Source: Deltaproteobacteria bacterium
Lineage (GTDB): Bacteria > Desulfobacterota > Syntrophia > Syntrophales > UBA2210
NCBI GenBank assembly: GCA_011056825.1
Contig: DSBH01000284.1
Location: 1-10,242 of the forward strand
Direction: 5' to 3'
Length of the DNA: 10,242 nt
Under the pieces are notes generated by a model, which made no database searches, had not been told where the DNA came from, and saw only the letters and a program-made list of their open reading frames with translations. Position numbers and translations under genes: made by a program. Numbering within the stretch: the stretch's first letter is position 1; each line of letters starts with the position of its first letter. Positions 1 to 7,263 of this stretch are shown here, in pieces.

Positions 1-233
1 ATCTCCAGATGAAGGCACTGCGCGACCGGTACGGTTTCGAGGAAACTGTCGAAAAGGCCGTCCTGGCGGGGGTTGATATCCTGTTGTTCGCCAATAATTC
101 CATCTATGACGAGGAGGCGCCTCGCAGGGCCGCGGCGGTCATCGCGTCTCTCCTGGCGCGGGGGGTGATCGACGACGCCCGGATTGACCGGTCTTTTCTG
201 CGTATCATGAATCTCAAGAGTCGTATGCCGTGA
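1..233 (+). CDS. Glycoside hydrolase family 3 (NagZ-like beta-N-acetylhexosaminidase), C-terminal fragment
   Basis: The frame is open from the first bases of the window, so the gene begins upstream; about 77 C-terminal residues are visible. They read LQMKALRDRYGFEETVEKAVLAGVDILLF in outline, then an NN-x-IYDEE segment and a final helix ending RIDRSFLRIMNLKSRM. This is the usual end of single-domain GH3 enzymes of the NagZ type, where 'LQMKAI...YG-EEAV..AI.AGVDILLF.NN' and 'RID.S..RI..LK' are typical. These enzymes release terminal beta-N-acetylglucosamine, often from peptidoglycan turnover products. No second GH3 domain or fibronectin-like domain follows, which fits the short NagZ form. The catalytic Asp and the His/Asp loop lie outside the window, so the substrate cannot be judged. 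The gene ends 9 nt before the convergent methyltransferase stop, leaving no room for a private terminator. Confidence 0.8.
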   Translation, partial: LQMKALRDRYGFEETVEKAVLAGVDILLFANNSIYDEEAPRRAAAVIASLLARGVIDDARIDRSFLRIMNLKSRMP

Positions 234-242
234 TCCGTTCGG

Positions 243-986
243 TTACTTCACGGCCGACAGGACGACTGTCCGTCCCAGGAGCAGGGGAAGTGAGTTGATC
301 TGCCTTACCATGTCGCGGTTCGAGGCGTCGATGGTTTTATATTTCCGCACTTCCCGCCGCGTGATGAAGGTGTTCATGATCAGGAAAGGAATCCAGAGGA
401 AGGCAAGTTTCAACATGCCCGAGCGCTGGTAGCGGTCCACCGTCATGTCGACATTCCGGAATCCCGTTTCGCGCAGGGCGTGCATGATGTAAAAGGGTGA
501 AACCGGGCTGATGTGACCGGCACAGCTTTCTTTCTTCCTGGCGTTTACTGGAAGGGGTCCCATGAGCTCGGCGAAACCGAACCAGAGATTGCGCAGGCGG
601 GAATTGAGATTAAGAATATTCGGCGTGCTTAGCACCAGCAGGCCGCCCGGCCTCAGCACCCGACGCATTTCGCGAAGCAGCTTGCGGAAATCTTCGAGGT
701 GCTCGATCACTTCTGTTGCCGTGACCGCGTCGAACCGGGCGTCGTCGTAGGGAAGAACCGCGACAGCATTCAGGTCGATGATATCCACCTGCCGATCCGG
801 CAGTTGCATCAGTTCGTTCGTGTAATCACAGCAGACGGGCCGGACGTTGTCATAGTGTTCCTCAACCAGGCGTACCAGTTCTCCCGAACCGGAGCCGATG
901 TCGAGGTGCCGGAGCAGTTCTTCCCTGTCGGGGAAATGATGTATTATACAGCTTATTGTGGCTCGATAAATCGCCGGCGTGCTCAT
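243..986 (-). CDS. Class I SAM-dependent methyltransferase (Methyltransf_11/23 type)
   Basis: This 247-residue protein has a Rossmann-type methyltransferase core. Motif I is LDIGSGSGE at 28-36 (SAM binding). An acidic residue, D54, ends strand 2. FDAVTATEVIEHLED at 85-99 is the motif II/III region, and LRPGGLLVLSTPN is at 111-123. A GHISPVSPFYIMHALRETGF segment at 158-177 matches the 'GH...fs...l..ll...GF' region of ubiquinone, glycolipid and small-molecule methyltransferases. A hydrophobic stretch at 191-208 suggests membrane contact, so a lipid or glycolipid acceptor is possible, but the substrate cannot be named. The start ATG at 984-986 has only a weak GGTGG site. It lies 85 nt downstream of nfu on the same strand, with a small hairpin between, so co-transcription from the nfu promoter is likely. 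Confidence 0.85.
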   Translation of the reverse strand: MSTPAIYRATISCIIHHFPDREELLRHLDIGSGSGELVRLVEEHYDNVRPVCCDYTNELMQLPDRQVDIIDLNAVAVLPYDDARFDAVTATEVIEHLEDFRKLLREMRRVLRPGGLLVLSTPNILNLNSRLRNLWFGFAELMGPLPVNARKKESCAGHISPVSPFYIMHALRETGFRNVDMTVDRYQRSGMLKLAFLWIPFLIMNTFITRREVRKYKTIDASNRDMVRQINSLPLLLGRTVVLSAVK

Positions 987-1013
987 TGATCAACCACCCA
1001 GTCGCTTCCGGAC

Positions 1014-1029
1014 GATTGCCGCAGCAATC
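1014..1029 (-). repeat. Small hairpin between nfu and the methyltransferase gene
   Basis: GATTGC and GCAATC form a perfect 6-bp stem with a 4-nt loop. It sits after the nfu stop and about 28 nt before the methyltransferase start. There is no T-tract on the minus-strand side, so it is not a classical terminator. It could be an mRNA-stability or partial attenuation hairpin. Weak evidence. Confidence 0.3.
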
Positions 1030-1071
1030 CGCCCGGTCCCGCGGAAAATTCAGGAGACACGTTCAGAAACT

Positions 1072-1293
1072 TCAGACGCCGACAACCTCTTTGACGCCGG
1101 GGACGACCTGTTTCAGCCGTTGTTCGATGCCGCCTTTCAGGGTCATCTCGGCCATGGGGCAGCCCGCGCAGGCTCCCTTCAACTTGACCAGGACCACGCC
1201 GTCGTCGGTCACGTCGATGAGCTCGACATCTCCGCCGTCGGCCTGCAGGGCGGGTTTAATTTCCTCCAGTGCTTTCCGGACTTCTTCTTTCAT
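1072..1293 (-). CDS. nfu: NifU C-terminal-domain protein (Nfu-type Fe-S scaffold/carrier)
   Basis: This 73-residue protein consists of a single NifU C-terminal (Nfu) domain. It reads MKEEVRKALEEIKPALQ, then ADGGDVELIDV and a GACAGCPMAEMTLKGGIE core, ending in VVPGVKEV. The conserved CxxC is C42-A-G-C45. In characterised Nfu proteins this pair binds a [4Fe-4S] cluster, usually between two subunits, for delivery to apo-enzymes in the cytoplasm. The chosen start is the ATG at 1291-1293, preceded by GGAG with 7 nt spacing; an upstream in-frame extension to 1410 is low-complexity basic sequence and would cross the promoter. The stand-alone short form without the IscU-like and ferredoxin-like parts of full NifU is common in anaerobes. 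Its neighbour is a methyltransferase with no obvious link to Fe-S biogenesis. Confidence 0.93.
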   Translation of the reverse strand: MKEEVRKALEEIKPALQADGGDVELIDVTDDGVVLVKLKGACAGCPMAEMTLKGGIEQRLKQVVPGVKEVVGV

Positions 1294-1330
1294 GATTTTT
1301 CTCCGACGGCAACGGCCGTGTGTGCACCTC

Positions 1331-1358
1331 ATGATAGGTACTCTTTTCGAAAAGTCAA
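1331..1358 (-). promoter_or_regulatory. Sigma-70 promoter of nfu with embedded palindrome
   Basis: On the minus strand, TTGACT (1358-1353), a 16-bp spacer and TATCAT (1336-1331) match the sigma-70 consensus at 5 of 6 positions in each box. Transcription would start near 1324, giving a leader of about 30 nt before the nfu ATG with its GGAG site. The perfect 12-bp palindrome CTTTTCGAAAAG (1343-1354) overlaps the -35 box and spacer and could be an operator. Confidence 0.65.
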
Positions 1359-1634
1359 GCGGCCTCCAACTGGCAGCAACCTTCGACCGACTGCGGCCCT
1401 TTGCTTTCAAAATCCGCGATGCATGGCGCCTGTTTTTGGCATAACTAGTTCAACAATCCGTTGACTCAGCACGATATGTGTTATCCGATACACATACGTA
1501 TCGGGCCGGTGATGTTGCCGAAAGGACAGAACAAATTGAACAACAGATGAACCGTTCCCTCTCAAAAGAGGAACGTACCCACTCCCGGGGAAAATGGTCC
1601 TGGGGAACGTACTGCGTATTGTCCGGCACTTGCT

Positions 1635-1673
1635 TGACCGGTCTATCCTTCGACAGGGCTCAGGATGACCGGT
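1635..1673. repeat. Dispersed palindromic repeat copy 1, flanked by 8-bp direct repeats
   Basis: The core TCCTTCGACAGGGCTCAGGA (1646-1665) belongs to the widespread intergenic repeat 'CCTTCGACAGGCTCAGG' seen in many bacterial genomes; its ends TCCT and AGGA are inverted. It is bounded by identical TGACCGGT at 1635-1642 and 1666-1673, which resembles a target-site duplication or part of a longer repeat unit. Confidence 0.6.
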
Positions 1674-1717
1674 TATTGGCTACGCCGCTCGGCCTCGTGT
1701 GCTCCTTCATGGGGTAG

Positions 1718-1740
1718 AGTCCTTCGGCATGGCTCAGGAC
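1718..1740. repeat. Dispersed palindromic repeat copy 2
   Basis: GTCCTTCGGCATGGCTCAGGAC (1719-1740) is a diverged copy of the 1646-1665 repeat, about 73 bp downstream in the same orientation. Its ends GTCCT and AGGAC are perfectly inverted, and the centre differs from copy 1 at two positions. It lies upstream of the cls promoter. Confidence 0.6.
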
Positions 1741-1834
1741 AGGCCCGCGCTCGTTGATTCTTCGATTTTGTGCTGATGATCCGAAAACCCGCTCCATGTA
1801 AAACCAATCGCGGATTTTGGTTCTGCGCTCGATC

Positions 1835-1863
1835 TTGACGGAACCTGTTTCCTGTACTACATT
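1835..1863 (+). promoter_or_regulatory. Probable sigma-70 promoter of the cls operon
   Basis: TTGACG (1835-1840), a 17-bp spacer and TACATT (1858-1863) match sigma-70 boxes at 5/6 and 4/6. Transcription would start near 1870, leaving a leader of about 100 nt before the chosen cls start. An inverted repeat AACCAA/TTGGTT (1802-1822) lies just upstream. Confidence 0.5.
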
Positions 1864-1973
1864 GAAATGCAATCGCGTGCTTCCGGTCCGGCGTGCCGTT
1901 TCCGCGAGGGAGACGGCCGGTGTGCATCGAAGGCGGCGTTCGTGTCCGGTTCGACGGAGAAAGATCACGGTTC

Positions 1974-3407
1974 ATGGCCCTTTTCAGTTCGCTCGCATCG
2001 ATAGCAGCCTTTGTGCTTGCCGTGGCCAGTGCCGGTCACGCCCTCCTTCTGAAACGGGACCCCAGGGCCGCACTTGCCTGGATTGCTGTCTGCGTTCTCA
2101 TCCCCTTCGTCGGACCCCTGTTGTATTTTCTCTTCGGCATCAACCGGGTGAAGACGAAGGCGAAAAAACTTCGTCCGGACGACAGAAAATCCTTTCCGCC
2201 TTTTCCCGAAAGAAACGATGCGGACGAACTGGCTCGGAGTTTGATTCGAACGGGTGAGGGCCTCGCCGAGTTTATAAATACCGCCGCAGCCGTCACGAAA
2301 CGGCCCCTGGTGGCGGGAAACCGGGTCGATTTTTACCATAACGGCGAGGGTGTCTACCCCGCGATGATCGAAACAATCGAGTCGGCTACACGATCCCTGT
2401 TTCTGACCACGTATATCTTTGAAACGAACCGGACGGGCCGCCGGTTTATCGCCGCCCTCGGCGACGCGGTCCGGCGGGGAGTCGATGTCAGGGTGATTCT
2501 CGATGGTTTTGGCGAGTACTATTCCTGTCCCCGGGCGGGCACGCTGCTTAAAAAGGAGGGCGTCCGTGTGGGACGGTTCATTCCTCCCCGTCTGCTTGTC
2601 ATTCCGGCTCTTCACATCAATCTCCGAAACCACCGGAAACTGATGATAGCCGACGGCACGGTCGGTTTCGCCGGCGGCATGAACATCGGTGACCGGCACC
2701 TCGCGGAGAATCTTGGGAATTCCGATCGGGTCGTGGACATGCATTTCCGCATCGACGGACCGGTGGTTGCCACACTGGAAGAGGTTTTTCTCGACGACTG
2801 GGCTTTCGTCACGGGGCGGTATGAACCGGGAAGCGATATTCAGCCTGAGCCGGAAGGCGACGCCGTCTGCCGCGTCATAACCGACGGGCCGAACGAGGAT
2901 CTGGACAAGCTTGCCATGGTGTTGATCGGCGCGGTCACGGCGGCGAAGAAATCGGTAACGATTATGACGCCATATTTTATTCCTCCCCGTGAACTGATGG
3001 CCGTCCTGCAGGCGGCATCCCTGCGCGGCATCCGCGTGCTTATCGTACTGCCTGAACAAAACAACCTGCCGCCGGTCAACTGGGCCACCCGGAACATGCT
3101 GTGGGAATTGTTGCGCTGGGGTGTGGAAGTGTATTATCAGCCGCCGCCCTTCGTTCACACGAAAATTTTTATGATTGATGATCATTATCTGCACATCGGT
3201 TCGGCGAATATCGATCCCCGGAGCCTTCGGCTCAATTTCGAACTTGCCGTGGAAGTATACGACGCGACGCTCGCCGGACGGCTGGCGGAACACGTTGAAC
3301 AGGTGAGGCGCCGGTCCCGGCAGGTTACGCTGGAGGACATGGACAGCCGTTCCTTTCCGGCGCGGGTGAGAGATTCCCTGGCCTGGCTCCTGTCGCCGTA
3401 CCTGTGA
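1974..3407 (+). CDS. cls: Cardiolipin synthase (phospholipase D superfamily)
   Basis: This 477-residue protein has the normal Cls layout. Two N-terminal membrane helices (about 4-25 and 33-55, the second with the IPFVGPLLYFLFG signature) anchor two phospholipase D domains. The catalytic HKD motifs are complete: HRKLMIAD at 220-227 followed by GFAGGMNIGD, and HTKIFMID at 395-402 followed by IGSANIDPRSLRLNFE. Cls enzymes use the two histidines to transfer a phosphatidyl group and make cardiolipin at the inner membrane, from two phosphatidylglycerols in the common bacterial form. I chose the ATG at 1974 because the protein then starts directly with the first helix, as in the family; the open frame continues upstream to 1893 with unlikely basic sequence. 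The ribosome site is weak (GGAG about 14 nt upstream). It heads an operon with the MEMO-family gene 62 nt downstream. Confidence 0.93.
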   Translation: MALFSSLASIAAFVLAVASAGHALLLKRDPRAALAWIAVCVLIPFVGPLLYFLFGINRVKTKAKKLRPDDRKSFPPFPERNDADELARSLIRTGEGLAEFINTAAAVTKRPLVAGNRVDFYHNGEGVYPAMIETIESATRSLFLTTYIFETNRTGRRFIAALGDAVRRGVDVRVILDGFGEYYSCPRAGTLLKKEGVRVGRFIPPRLLVIPALHINLRNHRKLMIADGTVGFAGGMNIGDRHLAENLGNSDRVVDMHFRIDGPVVATLEEVFLDDWAFVTGRYEPGSDIQPEPEGDAVCRVITDGPNEDLDKLAMVLIGAVTAAKKSVTIMTPYFIPPRELMAVLQAASLRGIRVLIVLPEQNNLPPVNWATRNMLWELLRWGVEVYYQPPPFVHTKIFMIDDHYLHIGSANIDPRSLRLNFELAVEVYDATLAGRLAEHVEQVRRRSRQVTLEDMDSRSFPARVRDSLAWLLSPYL

Positions 3408-3457
3408 TGTGGACATGGACAATCACCGGCTTAAACAATATGCCTTCAACCGCTGAA

Positions 3458-3464
3458 AAGGAGG
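3458..3464 (+). promoter_or_regulatory. Shine-Dalgarno site fixing the MEMO-family start at GTG 3470
   Basis: AAGGAGG is followed by a 5-nt spacer and GTG at 3470-3472. The in-frame ATGs at 3404 and 3440 lack such a site, and the first overlaps the cls stop. The near-ideal site makes GTG the likely start. Confidence 0.8.
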
Positions 3465-3469
3465 ATAGC

Positions 3470-4696
3470 GTGGAGAAGCCGCGGCTGAGACGGGACTTGC
3501 AGGTTGTCCCGCTGATATACGAGGAGCGGAGGGTTATTGTCTTTCTTGATCCATTCAAACTGTCCGGGGGCGATGTCGCGCTGGACGCGGGGCTGTATCC
3601 TCTTCTGGAAAAGCTGAACGGGCGGTATGACCGGCCAGGACTCCGGGATGCCCTGGCTGATCTCCGGCCGGATGGTGCGCCGACCCTGGAAGAGATCGAC
3701 GCACTGCTTGCCCGCCTTGACGAGCTATTCCTGCTGGACAGCGAACAGTTTCAGAAAAAAATGCAGGAACTGCGGGACGAGTTTCATCGAAATCCGGATC
3801 GAGAGCCCGTCTTCGCGGGGAAGGCGTACAGCGCGGAACCGGACGCCCTGCGCGCCTGGATTAAAAAGCTGGAAGAAGAACTTCCCGTTCCCGCGGGAAG
3901 GTCGCCGGGCGCGACGGTGACGGGCCTCCTGGCGCCGCATATCGATACGGCCGTGGCGGGTCCTGTTTACGTGGATGTGTACCGCAGAATCAAGGCTCAA
4001 CGGTGCGACCGCGTCATCGTTCTCGGGATCAACCACCGGGAGCAGAATGGTCTTTACTCCGTCCTCAACAAGGGATTCCTGACCCCTTTCGGAAGAATTG
4101 CCCCGGACAGGGACTTCATCGAGTCTCTGACGGACGGTCTGCCGCCGGGCACGCTGGCCCCAGACGATTTCGGGCACAAGGTAGAACATTCCATCGAATT
4201 CCAGACAGTTTTTCTTCGTCACTATCTGGGACCTTCTTTTGCAATCGTTCCCGTTCTCTGCGGAGGGCTTCAGGATATAATGAACGGCGACACGTCCCTG
4301 CTGGGCGATGACCGGTTCCGTGCCATGTACGAACGGCTGAATCGACTGATCGCAGACTCCGACGGCAGAACACTCGTGATCGCCGCCGTCGATTTTTCAC
4401 ACATCGGTTTTAAATTCGGCCACGGCACGTCCGCCGATGACCTGCTTCCCCGTGCCCGGGAGCAGGACCGGAACATCCTGTCGCTCATCACGCAGGGCGA
4501 CGCGGAAGAGATTTACCGGGTGGCCCGCGATACGGGCGATCCCTACAACGTGTGCGGACTTCCGGCGATCATTCTCTTCACACTGCTGATGCGGAAAAGC
4601 ACGGGCGAAACACTCGTCCACGAGACGTACCGGGAGGAAGCAACGGACAGCGCCGTCACGTACGCGTCCATGATGTTCGAACGGAAAGGGCGATGA
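3470..4696 (+). CDS. MEMO-family protein (AmmeMemoRadiSam system protein B) with N-terminal extension
   Basis: With the GTG start this is a 408-residue protein. Its C-terminal part, from about 145 to 405, is a MEMO domain, which shares the fold of class III extradiol dioxygenases. Family landmarks are LLAPHID (H157), LGINHRE (H189), GHKVEHSIEFQ (H240), AAVDFSHIGFKFG (H311) and NVCG (C362), so the metal-ligand-type histidines and the cysteine are present. The first 115 or so residues have a PRLRRDLQVVPLIYEERRVIVFLDPFKLS motif and a charged helical stretch, and are not part of the core domain; typical MEMO proteins are about 260-300 residues. The biochemical role of bacterial MEMO proteins is not established. 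Family B genes often accompany an AMMECR1 protein and a radical SAM enzyme, neither of which is in this window. The gene overlaps the next one by ATGA, so the two are co-expressed. Confidence 0.88.
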   Translation: MEKPRLRRDLQVVPLIYEERRVIVFLDPFKLSGGDVALDAGLYPLLEKLNGRYDRPGLRDALADLRPDGAPTLEEIDALLARLDELFLLDSEQFQKKMQELRDEFHRNPDREPVFAGKAYSAEPDALRAWIKKLEEELPVPAGRSPGATVTGLLAPHIDTAVAGPVYVDVYRRIKAQRCDRVIVLGINHREQNGLYSVLNKGFLTPFGRIAPDRDFIESLTDGLPPGTLAPDDFGHKVEHSIEFQTVFLRHYLGPSFAIVPVLCGGLQDIMNGDTSLLGDDRFRAMYERLNRLIADSDGRTLVIAAVDFSHIGFKFGHGTSADDLLPRAREQDRNILSLITQGDAEEIYRVARDTGDPYNVCGLPAIILFTLLMRKSTGETLVHETYREEATDSAVTYASMMFERKGR

Positions 4697-5904
4697 AGCA
4701 GGGAGCGTCCGCCGGCGGACCAGCATCTCGAAATGGAAATTTCATGAAAGCCATGCTCCTGTTCGTAACGGTCTTTCTGCTCGTCTACGGGGGAATGCAC
4801 CTGTATTTCCTGCTGCGGCTCAGGTCGGCATTCGGGATTGGTTCGGCGGCGACCGTGGTCATGGCGTTAATCTTGGCATTTCTTGTCGTTTCTCCTGTTC
4901 TGGTGACCGTGCTTGAGCGGCGGGGCCACGAGACGGCGGCGCTGGTTATCGCCTACACGGGTTACACCTGGATGGGATTCATGTTCATCACCGTTTCCCT
5001 TTTCCTGTTCGTCGATCTCCTTCGTGCCGTTCTTTCGCCCATGGGTGTCCACGCGCGATTTTTCGCGGGGTACGGCGCCACGGTCCTGTGCCTCGTTCTT
5101 GCTTCGGGGCTGTCGGCCTGGGGCTGCTATGAGGCCAGGAACCCGCAGACCACGCACATTACCATCGAAACGGCGAAACTGCCCGAAACGTACGGTGGAA
5201 TACGGATCGTTCACCTGTCAGATGTGCATCTGGGCCTGGTGCTCCGCGAGAAACGGCTCGCCCGAATACTCGAGCTGGTGAAAGAGGCGCGCCCCGACAT
5301 ACTGGTGTCCACAGGGGATCTCGTGGACGGGCAGATGGACGCCATAGCGGGGAGCGCCCGCCTTCTCGGGGAATTCGCTCCTCCCCTGGGCAAGTTCGCC
5401 GTCATGGGCAACCACGAGTTTTACGCGGGGGTTTCGAACGCGGCGGAATTTCACCGCCTGTCGGGGTTCCGGCTGCTCCGCGGCGAGGTGGTTGTCGTCG
5501 CGGACGGCGTCCTGGCCGTCGCCGGCGTCGACGACCCGGCGGGACGAAAGCTGTCACCCCTCAACGCGCCCCACTCCTTCAGGGATACCGGGGAAGAAGA
5601 AAAACTGTTCGAACCTGTGGACGATCAGGTGTTCCGGCTGCTTCTGAAGCATCAGCCGACAGTGAGTTCCGCCATGCCGAGTCCTTTTGATCTCCAGCTC
5701 TCGGGCCACACCCACAAGGGACAGATCTTTCCCTTCACGCTGGTGACGGGGCTTGTTTACCGGTATTCTTCCGGCTATCATCTCCTGCCCGGAGGCGGGC
5801 GTCTTTACGTGAGCAGGGGCGCCGGCACGTGGGGGCCGGCAATTCGACTGATGGCACCGCCGGAAGTGGTGATCATCGATCTGGTGAAAAACGGCGCTTC
5901 ATGA
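4693..5904 (+). CDS. Membrane-anchored metallophosphoesterase (calcineurin-like)
   Basis: This 403-residue protein has four predicted membrane helices (about 19-41, 50-74, 82-110, 122-144), then a calcineurin-like phosphoesterase domain. Metal-binding motifs are in the expected order: LSDVH (D177, H179), STGDLVDG (D209), MGNHE (N240, H241), KHQP (H320) and SGHTHKGQ (H339, H341). All ligands for a two-metal site are present. The closest described architecture is the YkoQ/YaeI-like group; YaeI-type members can act on lipid-linked or phosphodiester substrates, but the substrate here is unknown. The start is the ATG of an ATGA overlap with the MEMO gene, with AAAGGG 2 nt upstream; an ATG at 4744, at the beginning of the first helix, is an alternative. 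Being behind cls suggests membrane phospholipid work, which is inference. Its stop overlaps that of the convergent regulator gene. Confidence 0.88.
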   Translation: MKQGASAGGPASRNGNFMKAMLLFVTVFLLVYGGMHLYFLLRLRSAFGIGSAATVVMALILAFLVVSPVLVTVLERRGHETAALVIAYTGYTWMGFMFITVSLFLFVDLLRAVLSPMGVHARFFAGYGATVLCLVLASGLSAWGCYEARNPQTTHITIETAKLPETYGGIRIVHLSDVHLGLVLREKRLARILELVKEARPDILVSTGDLVDGQMDAIAGSARLLGEFAPPLGKFAVMGNHEFYAGVSNAAEFHRLSGFRLLRGEVVVVADGVLAVAGVDDPAGRKLSPLNAPHSFRDTGEEEKLFEPVDDQVFRLLLKHQPTVSSAMPSPFDLQLSGHTHKGQIFPFTLVTGLVYRYSSGYHLLPGGGRLYVSRGAGTWGPAIRLMAPPEVVIIDLVKNGAS

Positions 5905-7263
5905 TTTCAAGCCGTATTTCTTCATCTTGTAGCGGAGCGTCCGTTCCGTGATGCCGAGAATTTCAGCCGCCCGGGTCTGGTTGCCCCCGGCTTCCTCCAG
6001 GGCCTGTTCCATGAGCTGACACTCCAGGGTTTCCACTGAATCCTTCATCAGGTTTCCCGTCCCACCGGCTTCTCCCGGTCGCCGGGCCAGAGAATCCCTG
6101 AAGGGAAGATCACGCACCGAAATGACCTTGTCCCGGGTGATAACAGCTGCCCGCTCGATGATGTTTTCCAGTTCCCGCACGTTGCCCGGATAATCGTATT
6201 TCAGAAGCAGATCCATGGCTTCACTGCTCACGCCATCAATAGATTTTTCGTTTTCTCTCGCGAAACGGCCGAGAAAATGCTGAATCAGGGGCTGTACATC
6301 CTCTTTCCGTTCCCGCAGCGGCGGGATGCGCAGGGTGACAACGTTCAGACGGTAGTACAGGTCGTCCCGGAACTGCCCCCGTTTCATCAGCTCTTCCAGG
6401 TCCCGGTTGGTGGCGCTGATGATTCTCACGTCCGCCTTCAGCGTCTGGTTGCCTCCCAGTCGCTGGAATTCCCGTTCCTGGAGGAAGCGGAGCAGTTTTA
6501 CCTGAACCGCGGCGGACAGCTCGCCGATTTCGTCGAGAAACAGGGTTCCTCCGTCCGCCTCTTCGAAACGGCCTATACGACGAGCCGTGGCGCCTGTGAA
6601 GGAGCCCTTCTCGTGGCCGAACAGTTCGCTTTCAAGCAGTGTTTCAGGCAGGGCGCCGCAGTTGACCACGATCAAGGGTTCCCCCGACCGCGGACTCAGG
6701 CCGTGAATGAGCTTGGCAAAAAGTTCCTTGCCGGTGCCGCTTTCGCCCTGGATGAGTACGGTGGTCCGGCTCGACGCCACCCTGCCCGCCAGGTTGACCA
6801 GCGATTCCATGAGGGGGCTGCGGTAAATGATCTGATCGCCCGCCATGCCCTTTTTCCACAGTTGTCTCCTCAACAATTCGTTTTCACGAATCAGGGTGCG
6901 GCGTTCCGATATACGGCCGATCAGGAGCAACAGCTCATCAAGGTCAACAGGTTTCGTAATATAGTCGAGAGCGCCCTCCTTCATGGCCTCCACCGCTGTT
7001 TCAACCGTTCCGTAGGCCGTCATCATGATGATATCCACGGACGGATTGATCTTCTTGATTTTCTTGAGGACTTCGAGACCATTCATGCCGGGCATTTTGT
7101 AGTCGAGCAGGACGAGATCGACTGGTCCGTCCAGTACCGCCTTTACCGCCTCTTCGCCGTCGCCGGCCTCAACGATCATGTGACCTTCATGGAACAGGAA
7201 ATCCCTGAGCTGTTCCCGTTGCGTCCGGCCGTCTTCGGTGATGAGGATGTTCATTCCCTTCAT
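5899..7263 (-). CDS. NtrC-family sigma-54-dependent response regulator
   Basis: This 454-residue protein has the three NtrC domains. The receiver (1-120) has E10-D11, phosphoacceptor D54, T82 and K104. The AAA+ sigma-54 activation domain (about 145-375) has Walker A GESGTGKE (173-180), the sigma-54 contact loop as GSFTGA (220-225, a common variant of GAFTGA), Walker B GGTLFLDEIG (238-247) and YPGNVREL (358-365). A Fis-type helix-turn-helix (about 410-452) ends in RAAEILGITERTLRYKMKKYGLK. It should bind enhancer-like sites when phosphorylated and open sigma-54 promoter complexes. It is coupled to the upstream sensor kinase by ATGA; M4 (7254) is an alternative start. A candidate target, a sigma-54 promoter with upstream repeats, lies just beyond the kinase gene. 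The stop overlaps that of the phosphoesterase gene. Confidence 0.96.
   Translation of the reverse strand: MKGMNILITEDGRTQREQLRDFLFHEGHMIVEAGDGEEAVKAVLDGPVDLVLLDYKMPGMNGLEVLKKIKKINPSVDIIMMTAYGTVETAVEAMKEGALDYITKPVDLDELLLLIGRISERRTLIRENELLRRQLWKKGMAGDQIIYRSPLMESLVNLAGRVASSRTTVLIQGESGTGKELFAKLIHGLSPRSGEPLIVVNCGALPETLLESELFGHEKGSFTGATARRIGRFEEADGGTLFLDEIGELSAAVQVKLLRFLQEREFQRLGGNQTLKADVRIISATNRDLEELMKRGQFRDDLYYRLNVVTLRIPPLRERKEDVQPLIQHFLGRFARENEKSIDGVSSEAMDLLLKYDYPGNVRELENIIERAAVITRDKVISVRDLPFRDSLARRPGEAGGTGNLMKDSVETLECQLMEQALEEAGGNQTRAAEILGITERTLRYKMKKYGLKS

Larger units (their letters stand above)
1359..1834. other. Intergenic stretch between nfu and cls promoters, no gene seen
   Basis: No frame here has a plausible Shine-Dalgarno site, start and family-like protein. 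Short open frames translate the two palindromic repeats into peptides such as SFDRAQDD and CPEPCRR, a familiar sign of spurious translation. Visible structure is limited to an inverted repeat ATGTGT-8 nt-ACACAT (1476-1495) and the repeats listed separately. Confidence 0.6.

Noticed and set aside
1294..1410. N-terminal extension of Nfu by 39 residues
   Set aside because: The extension would cross the promoter and ribosome site, is unlike the family, and the ATG at 1291-1293 gives the normal short Nfu protein with a GGAG site.
1461..1490. Possible promoter beginning TTGACT at 1461
   Set aside because: No acceptable -10 box at 16-18 bp and no gene downstream before the cls promoter.
1476..1495. 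Inverted repeat ATGTGT-8 nt-ACACAT as a terminator or operator
   Set aside because: No T-run follows, and it is not next to a promoter or gene start that I can support.
1478..1975. Short open frames on both strands in the nfu-cls gap
   Set aside because: They translate the palindromic repeats into peptides such as LSFDRAQDD and CPEPCRR, a known artefact of this repeat, and have no ribosome sites.
1965..3422. Long open frame on the minus strand opposite cls
   Set aside because: It is fully antisense to a clear Cls protein with both HKD motifs. Its translation is basic and has no family features; a GC-rich shadow frame.
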